In this document: one piece after another, positions 1 through 10,437 of the stretch
How positions within the stretch are numbered: the first letter of the stretch is position 1
Layout of the letters: every line of letters begins with the position of its first letter
Assembly (NCBI GenBank): GCA_003971905.1
Contig: RSEE01000016.1
Span: forward strand, 124,001-188,000
Source: Moniliella sp. 'wahieum'
Lineage: Eukaryota > Basidiomycota > Moniliellomycetes > Moniliellales > Moniliellaceae
Reading direction: 5' to 3'
DNA: 64,000 nt
Notes under the pieces: generated by a model
What the model saw: the letters and a program-made list of their open reading frames with translations, nothing else
Databases searched by the model: none
Told to the model about the DNA's origin: nothing
Made by a program: the position numbers and the translations under genes

Positions 1-48
1 TGAAGCTTGATGCATGATGCATGATGCAGACGCGGGACTAGTGACCAG
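1..48. repeat. Mixed TGA-N4 heptad array
   Basis: The window opens inside a tandem array with a 7-bp period. It reads TGA-AGCT, then TGA-TGCA three times, followed by degenerate units containing CGCG, CTAG and CCAG, again set by GA or TGA. The tetramers between the TGA triplets are mostly self-complementary, and different tetramers share one register. The same rule recurs in other non-coding segments of the window. No gene overlaps it. Confidence 0.85.
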
Positions 49-520
49 TGAGTGACTTGCGATGTGTGGCCCCACGTGGTCGGGACCGCGGGACCGGCGA
101 TAAATTCACGATTTGATGGACGAGAATCTGAGGCGCTGAGGCTGCTGGGCAAGGCCAACCCTTCATGGCGTGGGGCCAGACATTTGATTGGTCCGAATTG
201 TGGTCCGGACATTTGAGATGTTGTGGCTTGACGTAGTGGGCCAGAGTGAACCAGGTGAGGGCGTTGCGGAGTTTGCCTCCTCTGGCAAGTACCAAGTTAG
301 CGGGTAGCATCAATGTTAAAGAGCGTTGGCCCAGTGCGCTACCGATGTTTGGCGCCTATGTATGGGCCAGAGCCCCCACCGGTGATGCGTGCGAGCTCTG
401 TCTGTCATCGGTGTCACCGTGTCACCAGGCACCGGTCACCTGTCACCAAGTACACAGACCGGAGACAGCGCCCAGAACATTGATCATCGACCAAACCACG
501 TGGTACAATATAACCCAAAG

Positions 521-575
521 TAACCGGTGACTACTGAGTACTGAGTACTGATTAAATTACTGATTAATGATTAAG
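521..575. repeat. TGA-N4 heptads (CCGG, GTAC, TTAA)
   Basis: Successive units are CCGG, TGA-CTAC, TGA-GTAC twice, TGA-TTAA, a five-base interruption, then TGA-TTAA twice. The units keep the TGA register while the tetramer changes. Every tetramer except CTAC is its own reverse complement. Confidence 0.85.
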
Positions 576-928
576 TCGATTAAGCTTAAGCTTTAAGGAT
601 TAACGATTCGTGACGCGTGACCCATGTTTCGGGACAAGCAGGGTGCGTCAGGCGTCACTCGTCACGCATGTATGGTCTCAGATGTGGTTCACCCGGTGAG
701 CGCTCAGTGAGCTCAGCGCTCAGCCGGAAACGGTTACATGCAAGTCATGCACTGCTGCAGATGCATCATGCATCACCTGCATCAACATCATACGCTCCAT
801 GCATTCTCCACACCATACCCATACATCACATGCATCACACATCAGCCACCCCAACCTATCTGACCGCAACGCTGGTCCCCATCGCCACGGATGGAGCTGA
901 GGAAGGGAGCAGATGGTAGGGCCAGCCA

Positions 929-962
929 TCAGGCCTGAGTCAGGCCTCAGGCCCAGGCCTCA
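929..962. repeat. TCA-GGCC heptads
   Basis: TCA-GGCC-TGA is followed by TCA-GGCC-TCA-GGCC, one unit lacking its T, and TCA again. TCA is the reverse complement of TGA, so this is the same heptad family read on the other strand, with GGCC as the palindromic tetramer. Confidence 0.8.
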
Positions 963-1124
963 GGAGTGCCGCGGCTGAGCCCCTCATCGCTTCTGTGGGC
1001 AACTCGAAGCGATCGATGGGCATGGTTGTCTGGTTATTATAACCCGGCCATTCTGCTTCCAGCAGCGTTCGCGCCCAACTTTGGCCCTTCACCATCTTTG
1101 CCCCTTCTGTCAGCTGCGGCCAGC

Positions 1125-3108
1125 ATGCAAGCCCAGGCCTACCCGGCGCCCTGCGCGCCGCGCAAACTTCCGCTCCCCAGCGACAGCGATCCAAGCGGCC
1201 CTCCTACTCCCTCCGACCACACCACGCCCTTCTACCTGCAGCGCAAGCCCCTCGTCCAGTCCAGCGATGCCCAGCCCTGGTCGCGTTCTTATGCCCCAGA
1301 CGCTATTGCGTTTCGCGGAAAGAGCCCTGACGAGCAGCAAATTGAACACCTGCGCACTATGCTCGCCCACATTGCTCCTGACGGTACGTGTCCCTATGAC
1401 CCTTACCCGGTCACGCCTTTACAAAATTCTGACAACGTCCGCTTTCTGCCCATAGGCCACCAAGCGACGTCATACAATTATTACCAAACGACCCCACGGA
1501 CATAACCGTGCCGGGTACGAACGCCGCGAGTGGAAGTTAGCCAGCCGCAACGCGTCTACGCCCTCGGTCGAGGCGTGCAACGCTGATGTCGAGGTGATCG
1601 AGACACTAGACGAGGGGTGGCGGGCAAACCTCTGGTGCAGACTCCCATCAGCTCGTCCATCATGGCGACGGAAGCGATGCCAAAGTTGTTTCCAACCTTT
1701 CTGCCGTCGACGTACAGTTCCTCGTGTCCAACCAAGAGCCCATCCCGCCCTCGTCGGAGGAGTTACGTGACCGGATTGTTAAGCAGCATCGGTTCCTCAG
1801 TCAGCGCATCGAGCCTGGTGCCAAGCCACGCAAGCGCACGAGAACCCACCTGCCGTTGACAAAGCCATCCGGGCTCGATTCAAACCTATTGGCCCGAAGA
1901 GGAGCAAGCCCGCCTCGCTGCCCTCCAGGTGCAAGTCGACAGCGTGATGGAGCAGAGCGTTGTGCGTGGCGTCGTTGTCCTCGAGAAGAGAGGCTTTGTG
2001 GAAGCCGTTGGGCTCTGGGCCACCTGCTGACCGGGTGGGTATGGTAGAGACGGTGGAGCGAGCACCTGCTCTACCTTCTGCCTGGCTTTTGCCTCTGGAT
2101 GCTACTTCGCACATTGCCACCGGCAAAGCCAAGAGCAAGAAGACGTTCCGTTTGCCGGAGTTTGAAGCCATGGCTGGTTGCTCTTCGTGCGACGCCAAGG
2201 GAAAGACCATGTGCCCGCTTTGCCAGGATGCGCAGCCGGACGAATGTTTCTGGTGCGAGGGTACCGGCATCCGGAAGCGCAAGACGTGCGACAACTGCCA
2301 CGGTCGCAAGATCCACGCTTGCCTAAGGTGCGACGCGCGGGGTACGATCGATTGCAACGAGTGCGGTGGTAATGGCCAAGTGTATGTGGGTGCGTTTGTC
2401 GACGTCAAGTTCCGCACCATCTCTCTTCCACCCATTGCGGTCAAGGACTTGGTTTACCCTGGTACCGGTCGCCCCCCGGTTACAGCCGAGGAGGTGGCTC
2501 AGTGCTCTAAGTTGAAGATGGCCCAGACGATTTCCGAACTATCCCGCGTCCAAGCCGCCAAGGGATCGCCCTCGGTGCCGGTATTGGCTCGCTGCGTGTG
2601 GCACAAGAGTGTTAAGCGCATTGTCTCGGTCACCCGCCCGGCTACCATCGAGATGCCGGGACAGAAGAAGTTGGGTTTGAGGCGCAAAGCGCATCAAGTG
2701 GTTGTGGAGGGAGATACCCACCGCTTCCTTGTCCCCAGCGAGAAGACAGCTCCAATCGTTGAGATCACAGCCACTGCAGCCGCTGCTGCTGTTGCTGCCA
2801 ATTATCGGCCCGGCCCCTCTTCCAGTAGTAGTAGCTACATGGGTGATACTACGCCTTCTACTTCGACGGTGGACACTCCTTCTACTTCCATGGCCCACTT
2901 GCAAGCGCTGTGGCACCAGCCCGATGTTGTGCCTGCCGTTCCCGCCGTTCCAGATGCCTACACATCCCCTGAGGGGGGAGTTACGTTCCGGCCCCCACTT
3001 CAACTGCGACAGTACAGGTCTATTAAGCTAATTACTGTTGCTGTGGTACCCCTGCTGCGCTCACATACGCAAAAATGGGGCCACGCCATTTGCATAATGT
3101 CTCGTTAA
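1125..3108 (+). CDS. DnaJ-type zinc-finger protein, SSUH2-like
   Basis: The clearest part is 2170-3108, one open frame with six CxxC pairs at about 2176-2375: CSSCDAKG, CPLC, CFWCEGTG, CDNCHGRK, CLRCDARG and CNECGGNG. This pattern resembles the cysteine-rich zinc domain of DnaJ and the SSUH2 family. A conserved-looking beta-rich segment follows, then a Ser- and Pro-rich tail. Upstream, coding-quality sequence starts at the ATG at 1125 and is interrupted by a probable intron (about 1382-1456) and by at least three frame changes between 1457 and 2100 that I could not explain by splicing. No J domain is visible, so it is not a classic DnaJ chaperone. Substrate and location are unknown. Domain call fairly sure, exact model poor. 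Confidence 0.6.
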
Positions 3109-5688
3109 TTTCTTCTCATTTTCAGTCGCACACTTTGCTGCATCATTAATTCTATGTTCTCTTCCCTTTCTTTCACTCCAATTGTTGACATTCCCGTAGT
3201 GCTTCTTGTAGTACCTTCCCCCACACATCATCTCTTTGTGCATACCCACATTTGCAAATCTCCCTTTTCATCCTAATCTACTAGTCCATCTTATTAACAG
3301 ACAAGTCCCAAGAGTAGTTAGCCCAGATGCCCATAATATGATCCCCGACACCCACGTCCGCAACCAACCAGCTGTGGAGGAAGAGGATGGGTCGAGGCGC
3401 TGGGGAAGGCGCTGCGCACCGACTACCGCGTGATAGGGCCCGGAGCACTCGGAGGATCAGGAATGGAGGTGGACCACACGTTGCGCGGCACGGAAAGGCA
3501 GGAGGCGCAAAGCGCGTACCGGAGGCGGTGCATGTGAGACCACCGCGACGCCTTTGGAGCGCCGGGAGAAGGAGCTGTTGCTTCGGCTGCTGGAACAAGC
3601 AAAATGCAACAAGAACGCCAAGGATCAGGGACGCACCCAAGAGCCGTTTTCCCCTGGTCTTGACGACGCGAGGATACTACGGCACCAAGACAGCGGGCAA
3701 GATGCTTGGGCACTGGAAGGATTTGACTACTGTCTCTCAATGGAAACGGTTCCTCGCTCGGATGTCTACCACGTTCATCCGTATCCACACGTGCTACCTC
3801 GGGTATAGGGACGGATGTGGCGGGCACAAGAGGATCCTGATATCCTGGCGATTCCCCTGGTTCCTTAAGCCAGGTTGACGCTATACTAAGCAGCACACGC
3901 AAGATGAACGAGTCGGTTTAGGCGTAGCGTTTCCCTGTCCCACAGCCTTAAGCTCTGTCAATGATATGGATGCAAATATAGATATTGGTGTTGATCGATG
4001 AACGATGATCAGCCATTCATTTATTGCCGATCATCAATCAACACATGTAATACACATGTGAGACGCGCTTGATGAGCTGGATGCTGGGCTTGCCCTGTGG
4101 CCGTTTTTCTTTCTCTCCCCAGAGCATGAAACATATTTTTCACCAATAACTATATTTTGTCTCCGTATGTGTGTCTCTGTGTGCTTTTGTTTGGGAGACC
4201 AGATAGCAATCGGTACCCGTATTACCCAGTACTCAACAGTACTCGGTATATCCTGGTTAAATAGTCAAAAACACATGACAGTGAACTCATGTCTCGACAG
4301 TGACTGTCACAGTCACCGGGGCTAAGGCGAGGGAGACCAGAATCGGGACTAGGCCAAGGGGTGTAGCAATCGTTCGTGGGGAAGAAGCAAGATCAGAGGA
4401 CATGGTGCGAAATGGAAACAGGGAAGGAGCGAGACGCTCGAGACGAAGAAATCGGAAATGGGAGCGAGATCAGCGCCAGCTGAACTATGACAGTGACGTA
4501 ATACTGTTGTTCATTTTTTAATTGCATGTGGCAGCTCGCGATTTGTGCACATAAAAAATGGAGATTGTAATAGTCGCGGGCGATACGAGTGGGGCCAAGT
4601 ACCAAGAGAAGCAACGGATGTGCTGCGATGGGAAAGGAAGAGGATCGGCGAAGAGAGGTGAGAAGATTTACCTGATTAGCTAATAGGACCGTGACGGAGA
4701 CAGTAAATTAAATACCTTACTTCCTTCTTGAAAAGGAATGTCTGAATCCTACTGCACGGTAACCGGTAACCGGTAAGGTCTAAGGCCTAAGGCTTAAGGC
4801 GTGACATATGCAAGGAATGCCCGAATCCCCAACCGAGCTTGGGATACGATACCAATGTCACTATCCCACGGTGTGATGTGCCACAAGTCGGCCAGAACGT
4901 CTCGCCAAGGCCTCTGCTGTTGGTCAGGCAAAAAAAATGCTTCTTGTATTACGTCTATTTTATCACATGTCTCACAAAATGACGATCTCTCTTGTGTCTG
5001 ACACAGCTTCATGGCGGTTTTATAGCTGTACTCACATCACTGTCTGGTCTTCTCGCAAGGGTCTCAGCTCAGCCTCCGTTACTATCGATTGATGCTTTGA
5101 CCACAGCGATAGGGTCGGAAATGAAGGAGGCTAAAAAGTTGGGCTCCGGAAGTGTGTGTAGAATGCCCGGAGGAAGGAGCTGCTGGCACGGGGCGGGCCC
5201 GCCAGGGCCTCGCTCAGGTTTGTGGGGTATACAATTTAAGAGACGGTAGGTACTCACACGGTAGTTTCGGGCTCGGCTAGTTGGTGCAGTCGTCGCAAAG
5301 ATACTGAAAGCTTGTGTCCTTACACTACCGACCCCTTTTTGATAGTGTACACGTCATCGATATCCACCGTGGCCTTGATGTCGCTGATGTCAGAAACTTA
5401 TTTATTCTGGCATCCAGGATGTCAGCGCCATCTCGGCTCCCCTTGCTATCCCTCGGGTCAAGGACGCGAGTGAGGTCAAAATCTGTTATCGGCGACCACA
5501 AGGACTCATGCCATCAGTTTCAAGCTTCAATGTGAAAGCAAAAGTCAATGGTCCCTGGATCTGCTTATGCAACCTCGATGGTGGCCGGTAAGGGGCAGGC
5601 ACCCTCGCATCGTATCTTGGGCGAGGCGATGGCCCCGTGTTCCGCGCGTGTTCCGCTGTTGACTGTGATCCTGCAGCTGTTCTTACCC
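3109..5688. other. Intergenic; dispersed repeat and AT-rich spacer
   Basis: No gene could be supported. It contains a dispersed repeat at 3495-3985 (separate entry) and a run of 7-bp repeats at about 4758-4800 (GGTAACC units, then units ending in TAAG). Parts of 5040-5540 have coding-like composition, but I found no conserved motif or sustained frame there. Confidence 0.5.
3495..3985. repeat. Dispersed repeat, long copy
   Basis: Two end blocks recur elsewhere. The left block (about 3501-3562, including the words CGCGTACCGG and GCGACGCCTTT) recurs at 6853-6911. The right block (about 3900-3980, including CCTTAAGCTCTGTCAATGAT) recurs at 22823-22892 and, as its last part only, at 6912-6945. At the second site the two blocks are fused with the middle missing, so the ends behave as one unit. 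No protein is recognisable inside and terminal inverted repeats are not obvious. A non-autonomous DNA element is plausible but unproven. Confidence 0.6.
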
Positions 5689-5762
5689 GGCTCGATAGCG
5701 TAGTGTGGTAACGCATCCCTGGCCAATAGGCGATGACATGGGTTCGAATCCCATTCAAGCCT
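5689..5762 (+). tRNA. tRNA-like gene, isotype unclear
   Basis: A 74-nt cloverleaf can be drawn. The acceptor stem GGCTCGA pairs with TCAAGCC with one mismatch, the D stem GCGT pairs with ACGC, and the T arm is perfect (ATGGG, loop TTCGAAT, CCCAT). A-box-like and B-box sequences are present, and a T-run (CTCTTTTT) follows directly, as expected for RNA polymerase III. The anticodon arm is poor: the stem TCCCT/AGGCG has a C-C mismatch, and the loop GGCCAAT has G instead of U at position 33. Read literally the anticodon would be CCA, but the body does not resemble tRNA-Trp. It may be a decayed copy or tRNA-derived element. Confidence 0.5.
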
Positions 5763-6850
5763 CTTTTTCCTCATGTTTCCCCGGGTGTGCCCTCCCACAC
5801 CGCCTTCCTTGGATGTGTTTGCCACGTATTCGCTGCTTTCGCCACAGTTGACCAACGATGGGCCAGACATTTGTGCTCCATGCACACACCACTTTTCTTT
5901 GCATCTCGTCCAAGTAAGCGATCTGTGGGCGACCGTGACCCGTGACGAGACCTGGAGTCCAGATGGTCCTGGAGGGTGATGCAATCGCACTGGTGGTGGT
6001 GGTCTAAGCCAACCAGCAACGCCTACAGAGGAACATCAAAAGCAGTGAGTCGCCACCAGGGGCTAAGCTGCGGAACCAGGAAAAACAGGAGAGAAAACAA
6101 CGGAACTCCCAGGCCTGAGGAGAAACTGAAGGGGCATTGGCCAAAGCACGAGCCACCTGATGGCTCAAGACCGATGCGCCTCACTAGGAGACCACCGGGC
6201 CCACTGTTGCCACGTGGCTGGCTAGGTCTTCTGCAGTTAGCTTACCTACTCAAAAGCTTTTGTTTTCTTCTTGTAGCAACGCCTGTATTGCCTTGCCTCA
6301 CCTGTATCCCGCTCCCGCTTATATACTCGATACTCCTCTCTCTCTCCGCTGTATTCGCTGTCTGCATCGTAGAGATGTTGGTGCTCGCTTGCGTTCTGGC
6401 ATACTTGCGTCGCTACACCACGGCCCGGTTTGCTGAGGCTTCGCCCCAGCCTGTTGGGCTGGGTCACCGTCGCCACCGTAGCCACCGTTCCCCTAGAGAT
6501 ACGCGCTGGCTGGGTGGACTGGAACGTGGCACACATCAGCTGATGTAAAAGTGTACAGGGGCGGTTCCCATTTCCCGTTTTTTCACCCGGCCTCACGTAG
6601 TTCGAAGAGTACCGAGTACTGGTAGAGCTAGTGAAGCTTGAAGCTTGAAGAGCTAGTGAAGCGAAGCTTGAAGAGATTATCGATTGGCATGAGATCCGAT
6701 ATCGCAGTAGGTGATCAGTCGATGGCGCCGCAAGCAGCGGGCTGTACTGGTACTGAGTGTAAGGTGAATCCCACGGCATCACAATATGGTGGCGTGAGTA
6801 AAAAGGTTCTCATCGATCATCGGCCTGAGCAAAGGAGCAACTCAAATAAC
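5763..6850. other. Intergenic with dispersed repeat copy
   Basis: No supported gene. The segment 6178-6545 shares blocks with 22526-22760: the phrase GACCACCGGGCC, then CGGCCCGGT and a GCTTCGCCCCA word, then repeated CCACCGTAGCCACCG words. A heptad array TGA-AGCT occurs at 6632-6650. A 190-codon open frame on the plus strand crosses the repeat but shows no domain and is likely fortuitous. Confidence 0.5.
6178..6545. repeat. Dispersed repeat, copy A of the 22.5-kb element
   Basis: Blocks at 6188-6200 and 6419-6497 match 22530-22545 and 22546-22652 in the same order and orientation. The shared CCACCGTCGCCACCGTAG stretch is near identical, and the sequence between blocks differs in length. The copy at 22.5 kb is followed directly by the right block of the 3.5-kb repeat. 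No coding capacity was recognised. Confidence 0.5.
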
Positions 6851-6945
6851 GCAGGAGGCCCAGACCGCGTACCGGAAGGTGGTACATGAGAGCACTGCGA
6901 CGCCTTTAAAGCTCTGACAATGATAGGGATGCAGTATAGAGATAA
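6851..6945. repeat. Dispersed repeat, internally deleted copy
   Basis: This short copy joins the left block of the 3495-3985 repeat (CCGCGTACCGG...GCGACGCCTTTA) directly to its right tail (AAGCTCTGACAATGAT...GGATGCA). About 350-390 bp present in the long copy is absent. That structure is typical of deletion derivatives of mobile elements. Confidence 0.6.
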
Positions 6946-7021
6946 CTCCACTCCTCCTCTCAGTGGCATGGTAATTTGATGTCCTCGACCAAAGTTGCAG
7001 CACGGTGCTGAGCCACCATAA

Positions 7022-7135
7022 TCGCCAAGTGGCGCCCCACAGTATGGTAAAGGCGTAGCGCAAAAGCGCGAAACCTTTCTGGTCATTCCTTCCAATATCC
7101 TTCTTAGGGGGCAGGAGTATTCTTTAGCCTCTGTA
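7022..7135. repeat. Direct repeat, left copy (interrupted)
   Basis: About 114 bp beginning TCGCCAAGTGGCGCC and ending in GGCAGGAGTATTCTTTAGCC plus a few bases matches 7729-7840. The match breaks at 7135 and appears to resume after 7524 (CTGTAGCTCATG...), which corresponds to the uninterrupted continuation of the right copy (CTGTAGCTTTCATGTGCAA). This copy therefore seems split by an insertion. Confidence 0.65.
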
Positions 7136-7523
7136 TTTTCTTGACTCTTGATACGAAGGCGCTGCGATGTCTCCCGATGCAGAGCCCCTCATGTCATAGG
7201 CTTACTAGCACGTCTTCAGTCTACATAGGCTAGCAAGAGAGAGCTTATCTATCCATGCAGCTGGCATCCTTCGCAGCCCGCTCAATATATGGGCGCATGA
7301 GTACGATGCTTTGTTCCCATTGCGCCCACAGTCTTGGCAGAACCCTTTATCTGCTGCGGCCCACCGGACCGCGGACTTGACAGAACAGACTGCGCTTTAT
7401 GCCTTACTATTGTAGCTCTCTCTTGCTAGGCTATGTAGAGACTGAGTACTGACGTGTTTGGAAGAGATGCCTACGAAATGCGGGGCTCTGCGTCATGAGA
7501 GATACCGCAGCTCCCCGTAACAT
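7136..7523. mobile_element. Foldback (long inverted repeat) element
   Basis: A roughly 388-bp segment lies inside the left direct repeat and is bounded on both sides by CTCTGTA (7129-7135 and 7524-7530), a candidate 7-bp target duplication. Its arms, about 7158-7245 and 7414-7518, are imperfect reverse complements, including the exact 16-bp core CTAGCAAGAGAGAGCT. They enclose a loop of about 168 nt with no coding potential. The arms do not start exactly at the proposed ends: the left side has about 16 extra bases. It resembles a MITE or foldback transposon. An RNA copy would form a long hairpin. Confidence 0.55.
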
Positions 7524-7728
7524 CTCTGTAGCTCATGCGCTCATGTGCAAAATTATGCAATACACCGTCAACTGACTGCTCTCTGGTCTTCCACATCATT
7601 ACTCAGCCCACCGGACACGGTCCGTGCGCTAGTATGTCCGTCGAAGCGGAGGGTGCACTACATAGTGCAAACACTTGCGCTATCTATATATACAGTTGGA
7701 GCAGGGTGTATACTAGGCCAAGTGCCAG

Positions 7729-7860
7729 TCGCCAAGTGGCGCCACAGTAGGGTAAAGGCGCAGGCTAAGGGACCCTTCCTTATCATTCCTTCCAACATTC
7801 TTCCTGGAGGGCAGGAGTATATTCTCTAGCCTGTACTGTAGCTTTCATGTGCAATGTTAG
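7729..7860. repeat. Direct repeat, right copy (uninterrupted)
   Basis: This copy matches 7022-7135 with small gaps, then continues through CTGTACTGTAGCTTTCATGTG, the part that in the left copy lies beyond the inserted foldback element. It serves as the empty-site reference for that insertion. Confidence 0.6.
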
Positions 7861-10437
7861 TAGTACTAGTATCGGTTATTAAGGGCGAGGCCAGCTCTTA
7901 TTCATCCCACCTCCTGAACGCTTTCGGACCCCGCAAGTCTCGATATGGCTCCCATCAGACCCGATGTGGATATTTGATGACAGCCATGGCCTAGCGAGGC
8001 AACCAGACTGCATCCAGGACCAACAGGACGACATCCGCGCACACCTCGGCCATACGTTTGTTCACCTCCAAGCCGACTTCCAAGCCGGGGCCAGCCGCCT
8101 GTTGGAGAGCATGACGTGCCCGACACCCATGTGGAGGGTCATGATCCGACTCCAAGATCAGGTCACAGACGTTCGCGAAGCCCTAAGTGGAGTAAACGAA
8201 ATGCAACATGAACTCCATGAAGCCCAAAACAGAAAATTCTTCATGAGATCATGACAGGGACGGCCACGTCGCAGGCCACTACGAGCGAAGACGCAGAAAA
8301 GCGGACTCGAGATGCTGTTGGCCAAGTCCGCCCTATATCTGTATGCCTCCATTTTTCATCTTCAGATGATTAATCTTAAGGCTGACCACAGCATCTTTTC
8401 CGTTTAACCGCATTTTGGTTTTGCAGCGCAAGTACATTAAACAGCTAGTCATGTGTTGATGAAAGCGCCTTGGGAAGCGTCTCATCTAGAAGGCTCCTGT
8501 GCGGTATGTATCTATCTTGAATCGCTCGAGACCGAGCTTTCTCTGTGACAAACGGATGGTTTGGTTGAGCAGGAATGGGCCAAAACTCACGTTGCCAAAC
8601 CCAGGCCTTCTGGCACCGTTATCGATGTTGCAACTGTGATGATAAAGGGTGCCTAGGCAAAGAAGAGTATGGGCAAGAATAACGCGAGCCATAACGGTCA
8701 TCCGCTATGAGATCCTAACTAATGTGCGTATCTTCATTTGGTTCCTTTCCCCTTCACGGTACGTTCTGAACGCTTCTGCCCGAATCCACTTGCAGGTGGA
8801 GACGCACCACTGAGAGTAAGTAAGGCACCGTGGGCCCACATCGGGTGCTGTCAGTGTCGCCTCATTCAAAAGAAGGTTGTCAAACATAACCTGGGAGACT
8901 ATGGTCGCAACCTCAACGCGTGGAGGGCAGCAAGCTTGCGATGCGCATTCGCATCCTCCTTTATTCTGATTCGATTTGCTGAATATACGACCAGGTGGAG
9001 AAGCTGTCGAACGGACTTTGAAACCAGCTGGGGCATTTCGCTGGATGCCATCCCTGACTCTGATGCAACGGTACCCGCTGAGGCAGCGGCTGTGATGCTA
9101 ACCTTTCGAACACATGTGGCGACCGGGCCCGATATGCAATACCAATCTATCCAAATACCACAGATCTCCTTTTTTGTGGTTTAATGATAGGATTAGCCAT
9201 ATTATTGGATAGTCCCCCATTGGCAAGAAACGTGTACGCAACAGGAGTCATAGTCTCGATGTCGACAGTGTCATCGGGAGACATTGATGTCGGGGTACCC
9301 GGGGACATCTATGCCATCGTTGGAGACCTATTACCCCTATGGTATCACCCACGTCAATGACACCGCCGACGTCTAAGCTCCCCCCGACGTCCAAGTCACT
9401 CACGACGTCTAAGGCACTCATGACGTCTAAGGCATCTTTGGTAGTGCTGTCATCGCGACATATTTGACGTGAACCCTATCATTGATAGGGCGTAACCCTT
9501 TGATGTTTTCCCCGATGTCTTTGATAAATTGAGCGAGTCTCGCATCCATGTCGCCAATGACATCCATTTCGTATCTGACATCATGGACATCACTACCGTC
9601 CCCGTCATCGAGAACAGCTGCGTTATTTACTTGATGTCTATGACACCAAAGTTCTGGTCCTACATCCATGACCGTCATGACCGTCATGACTGCCATGGAT
9701 GTCAGAAAGGGGTCGGTAATGTATTTAGGTCATCTGACTTGGACTTGGGCGGGGGGCGATTATTTTGTCTCGGATGCATGTCCCCTCGGGCCATCGTATC
9801 TGATTTAACCAACCATCATCATACTTGGTTGGACTTCGGAGCGCGCTCCACTGGTGTGCAGAGCAAGCAGACCTTCGGTTGCTCGGACCATCTCGGCTCC
9901 AACGCAGCCCCTAACAGCTGCCAGGCTGTGTGAGCAGGCGAATTGGGAGGACGGTAACTATATTAATCGCCAGTTTGCACAGGCCAGCGAGATGGTCCGC
10001 TGTCTCGTCATCCGCCGGTAATCGATAATCCGATAAACGGCCTAACCCACCGTTAAAGTTATGTCTGTCGACATTCCAGTGTGTTAGTACTATGTATGCG
10101 ACAGTGCACCGTGTTGAGCTGGGTGGTTGGACTAGGTATACAGCAAATTATTCAAGGCTGTCGCTGCTGGACACAGCAAACGAGAGATGTGCGAATGAGT
10201 ACATCCGACAAAACCGTTTCAGGGACTGAACAGATGCATACAGGGGAGACGCGGCGAAGGAAAGGGCATGAGCAAAGAACCGGATGAGAGAGAGACGAAG
10301 AGGTACCAGCCAATAGGCCAGACCTACAGGATAGGACAAGAGGACCCGGTAGCGAGAGATACAAAAGGGCGAGGATCCAGCTTCACAAAAGGGGGGGAGA
10401 CAGGAACGAGTGTATCCAGTCTGCGCCGTATGACTGC
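7861..10437. other. Gene-poor region, unassigned small frames
   Basis: No gene is supported with confidence. Candidates without recognisable domains are a plus-strand frame at 7964-8254 (96 codons), one at 8738-9184 (148 codons), and a minus-strand frame at 8486-8701 (71 codons) beginning with a hydrophobic stretch that could be a signal peptide. 9240-9720 is crowded with GATGTC, GACATC and GACGTC words, including four imperfect copies of a GACGTCTAAG unit at about 9368-9438 and a 9-bp repeat ATGACCGTC at 9668-9690. About 10180-10437 reads as the downstream side of the acyltransferase gene. Confidence 0.4.

Larger units (their letters stand above)
49..1124. other. Non-coding, heptad-rich stretch
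   Basis: I see no convincing gene here. The stretch carries short cryptic repeats: TGA-GTAC, TGA-TTAA and related heptads at 521-574, a TGCA-TCA run near 760-775, and TCA-GGCC heptads at 929-962. Open frames of 60-100 codons exist on both strands but overlap these repeats, lack recognisable motifs, and look like chance. The last part is the upstream region of the zinc-finger gene starting at 1125. Confidence 0.6.

Noticed and set aside
1-48. Telomere or subtelomere repeat at the window edge
   Set aside because: The 7-bp units are TGA-N4 heptads that recur throughout internal spacers, not a telomeric TTAGGG-type repeat.
5976-6548. A 190-codon plus-strand frame with a hydrophobic middle
   Set aside because: It runs through a dispersed repeat shared with 22.5 kb, in which the frame is not kept, and shows no domain.
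7022-7860. Direct repeats considered as terminal repeats of an LTR-type element
   Set aside because: The 700 bp between them encodes nothing retroelement-like and is better explained by a foldback insertion in one copy. No reverse transcriptase, integrase or capsid-like protein was recognised anywhere in the window.
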